The translations under genes were made by a program, and so were the position numbers. A DNA stretch of 64,000 bases from Bacteroidetes bacterium RIFCSPLOWO2_12_FULL_37_12 (GTDB taxonomy: Bacteria; Bacteroidota; Bacteroidia; 2-12-FULL-37-12): positions 1 through 64,000 of the forward strand of contig MEPC01000002.1 of NCBI GenBank assembly GCA_001769655.1, in the 5' to 3' direction. Positions 63,895-64,000 of the stretch are shown one piece after another. Under the pieces are notes generated by a model. That model saw only the letters and a program-made list of their open reading frames with translations, was not told the DNA's origin and did not search any database. Each line of letters opens with the position of its first letter. The first letter of the stretch is position 1.

Positions 63895-64000
63895 TTAAAT
63901 CCTTCCTTTTGCTTTCTTTAAAATTCTAATTAGTGCGGTATCCAGGGTTGGATATTTATATTGATAGCCGGATTGCAAAATTCTTTCAGGTTTCACGCGG
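63895..64000 (-). CDS. C-terminal end of a TIGR01777-type (SDR39U1/YfcH-like) epimerase, cut by the window edge
   Basis: Only the last 35 codons are seen, ending with a stop at 63895-63897. The sequence RVKPERILQSGYQYKYPTLDTALIRIL resembles the C-terminal DUF1731-type segment (RV-P--L---GF-F-YP-L--AL) of this NAD(P)-binding family. The rest lies to the right of the window. Confidence 0.65.
   Translation of the reverse strand, partial: RVKPERILQSGYQYKYPTLDTALIRILKKAKGRI

Overview
The window is about 64 kb of AT-rich DNA from a member of the Bacteroidota. The evidence is Bacteroidota-type promoters (a -7 box TAnnTTTG, in the best cases 18-21 bp after a TTTG-like box, with almost no Shine-Dalgarno sequences), a type IX secretion sorting domain, CUB/GEVED/FN3 adhesin-like modules, PorT-like and OmpL-like outer membrane proteins, and a short Bacteroidota-style NuoG. 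The order and genus cannot be fixed from sequence alone. The organism looks environmental and respiratory.

Layout. 1-605: 5' end of a secreted protein whose N-terminus is encoded by a (TATTG)9 microsatellite. 981-4133: STAND-type ATPase with WD40 repeats. 4170-6832: outer membrane barrel and beta-propeller pair. 6846-13934: complex I genes nuoG-H-I-J-K-L-N, with nuoM and nuoA-F absent from this locus. 14094-21551: yidD, rnpA, tatA, gatA, a LysM lytic transglycosylase, a YebC-family regulator, an unknown nuclease-like protein and a carboxyltransferase. 21558-31583: cobalamin adenosyltransferase, LolD-like ABC ATPase, a 1000-residue membrane/TPR protein, gatC, plsC, a deoxynucleoside kinase, a porin and a divergent membrane pyrophosphatase. 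31771-34430: cheR plus a hybrid sensor kinase. 34616-41903: der, a small lipoprotein, murQ, ORF6N, a phosphoesterase, mnmE, tRNA-Val, a PorT-like protein and a shrunken hydroxyacyl-CoA dehydrogenase. 42024-44280: selD and mnmH, the selenium tRNA-modification pair. 44462-51012: a retropepsin-like protein, a LysM protein, a large T9SS amidase, arfB and era. 51068-51245: tRNA-fMet and tRNA-Arg. 51676-59494: a signalling block of a triple-receiver hybrid kinase, a five-PAS protein, a kinase with a 21-residue repeat and a CheY-like regulator. 59547-62378: a second membrane pyrophosphatase fused to a YceI domain. 62511-63806: folC. The window ends inside a TIGR01777-type epimerase.

The most distinctive content is in the spacers. 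Three families of short, non-coding, inverted-repeat elements can be defined from the sequence. Family 1 has ends GTTACTGTTCAGT and 8-bp target duplications (four copies). Family 2 has ends TACTG/CAGTA and sits at TA (three copies). Family 3 has ends GGGCACTTC and sits at TTA(A) (two copies). One family 2 copy is inserted into the target duplication of a family 1 copy between nuoI and nuoJ. Both family 3 copies abut a gene so that the flanking TAA is its stop codon. Many other spacers carry arrays of 7-nt (sometimes 8-nt) words that begin at a stop codon or end at a start codon, resembling the heptanucleotide STRRs known from cyanobacteria, and several fold into long hairpins.

Functionally the window is mostly core metabolism, translation and energy conservation: complex I, two pyrophosphate-driven ion pumps, tRNA modification and amidation, and envelope biogenesis. 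A sensory block and a few surface or secreted proteins are added. No transposase, CRISPR array, prophage module or rRNA is present.
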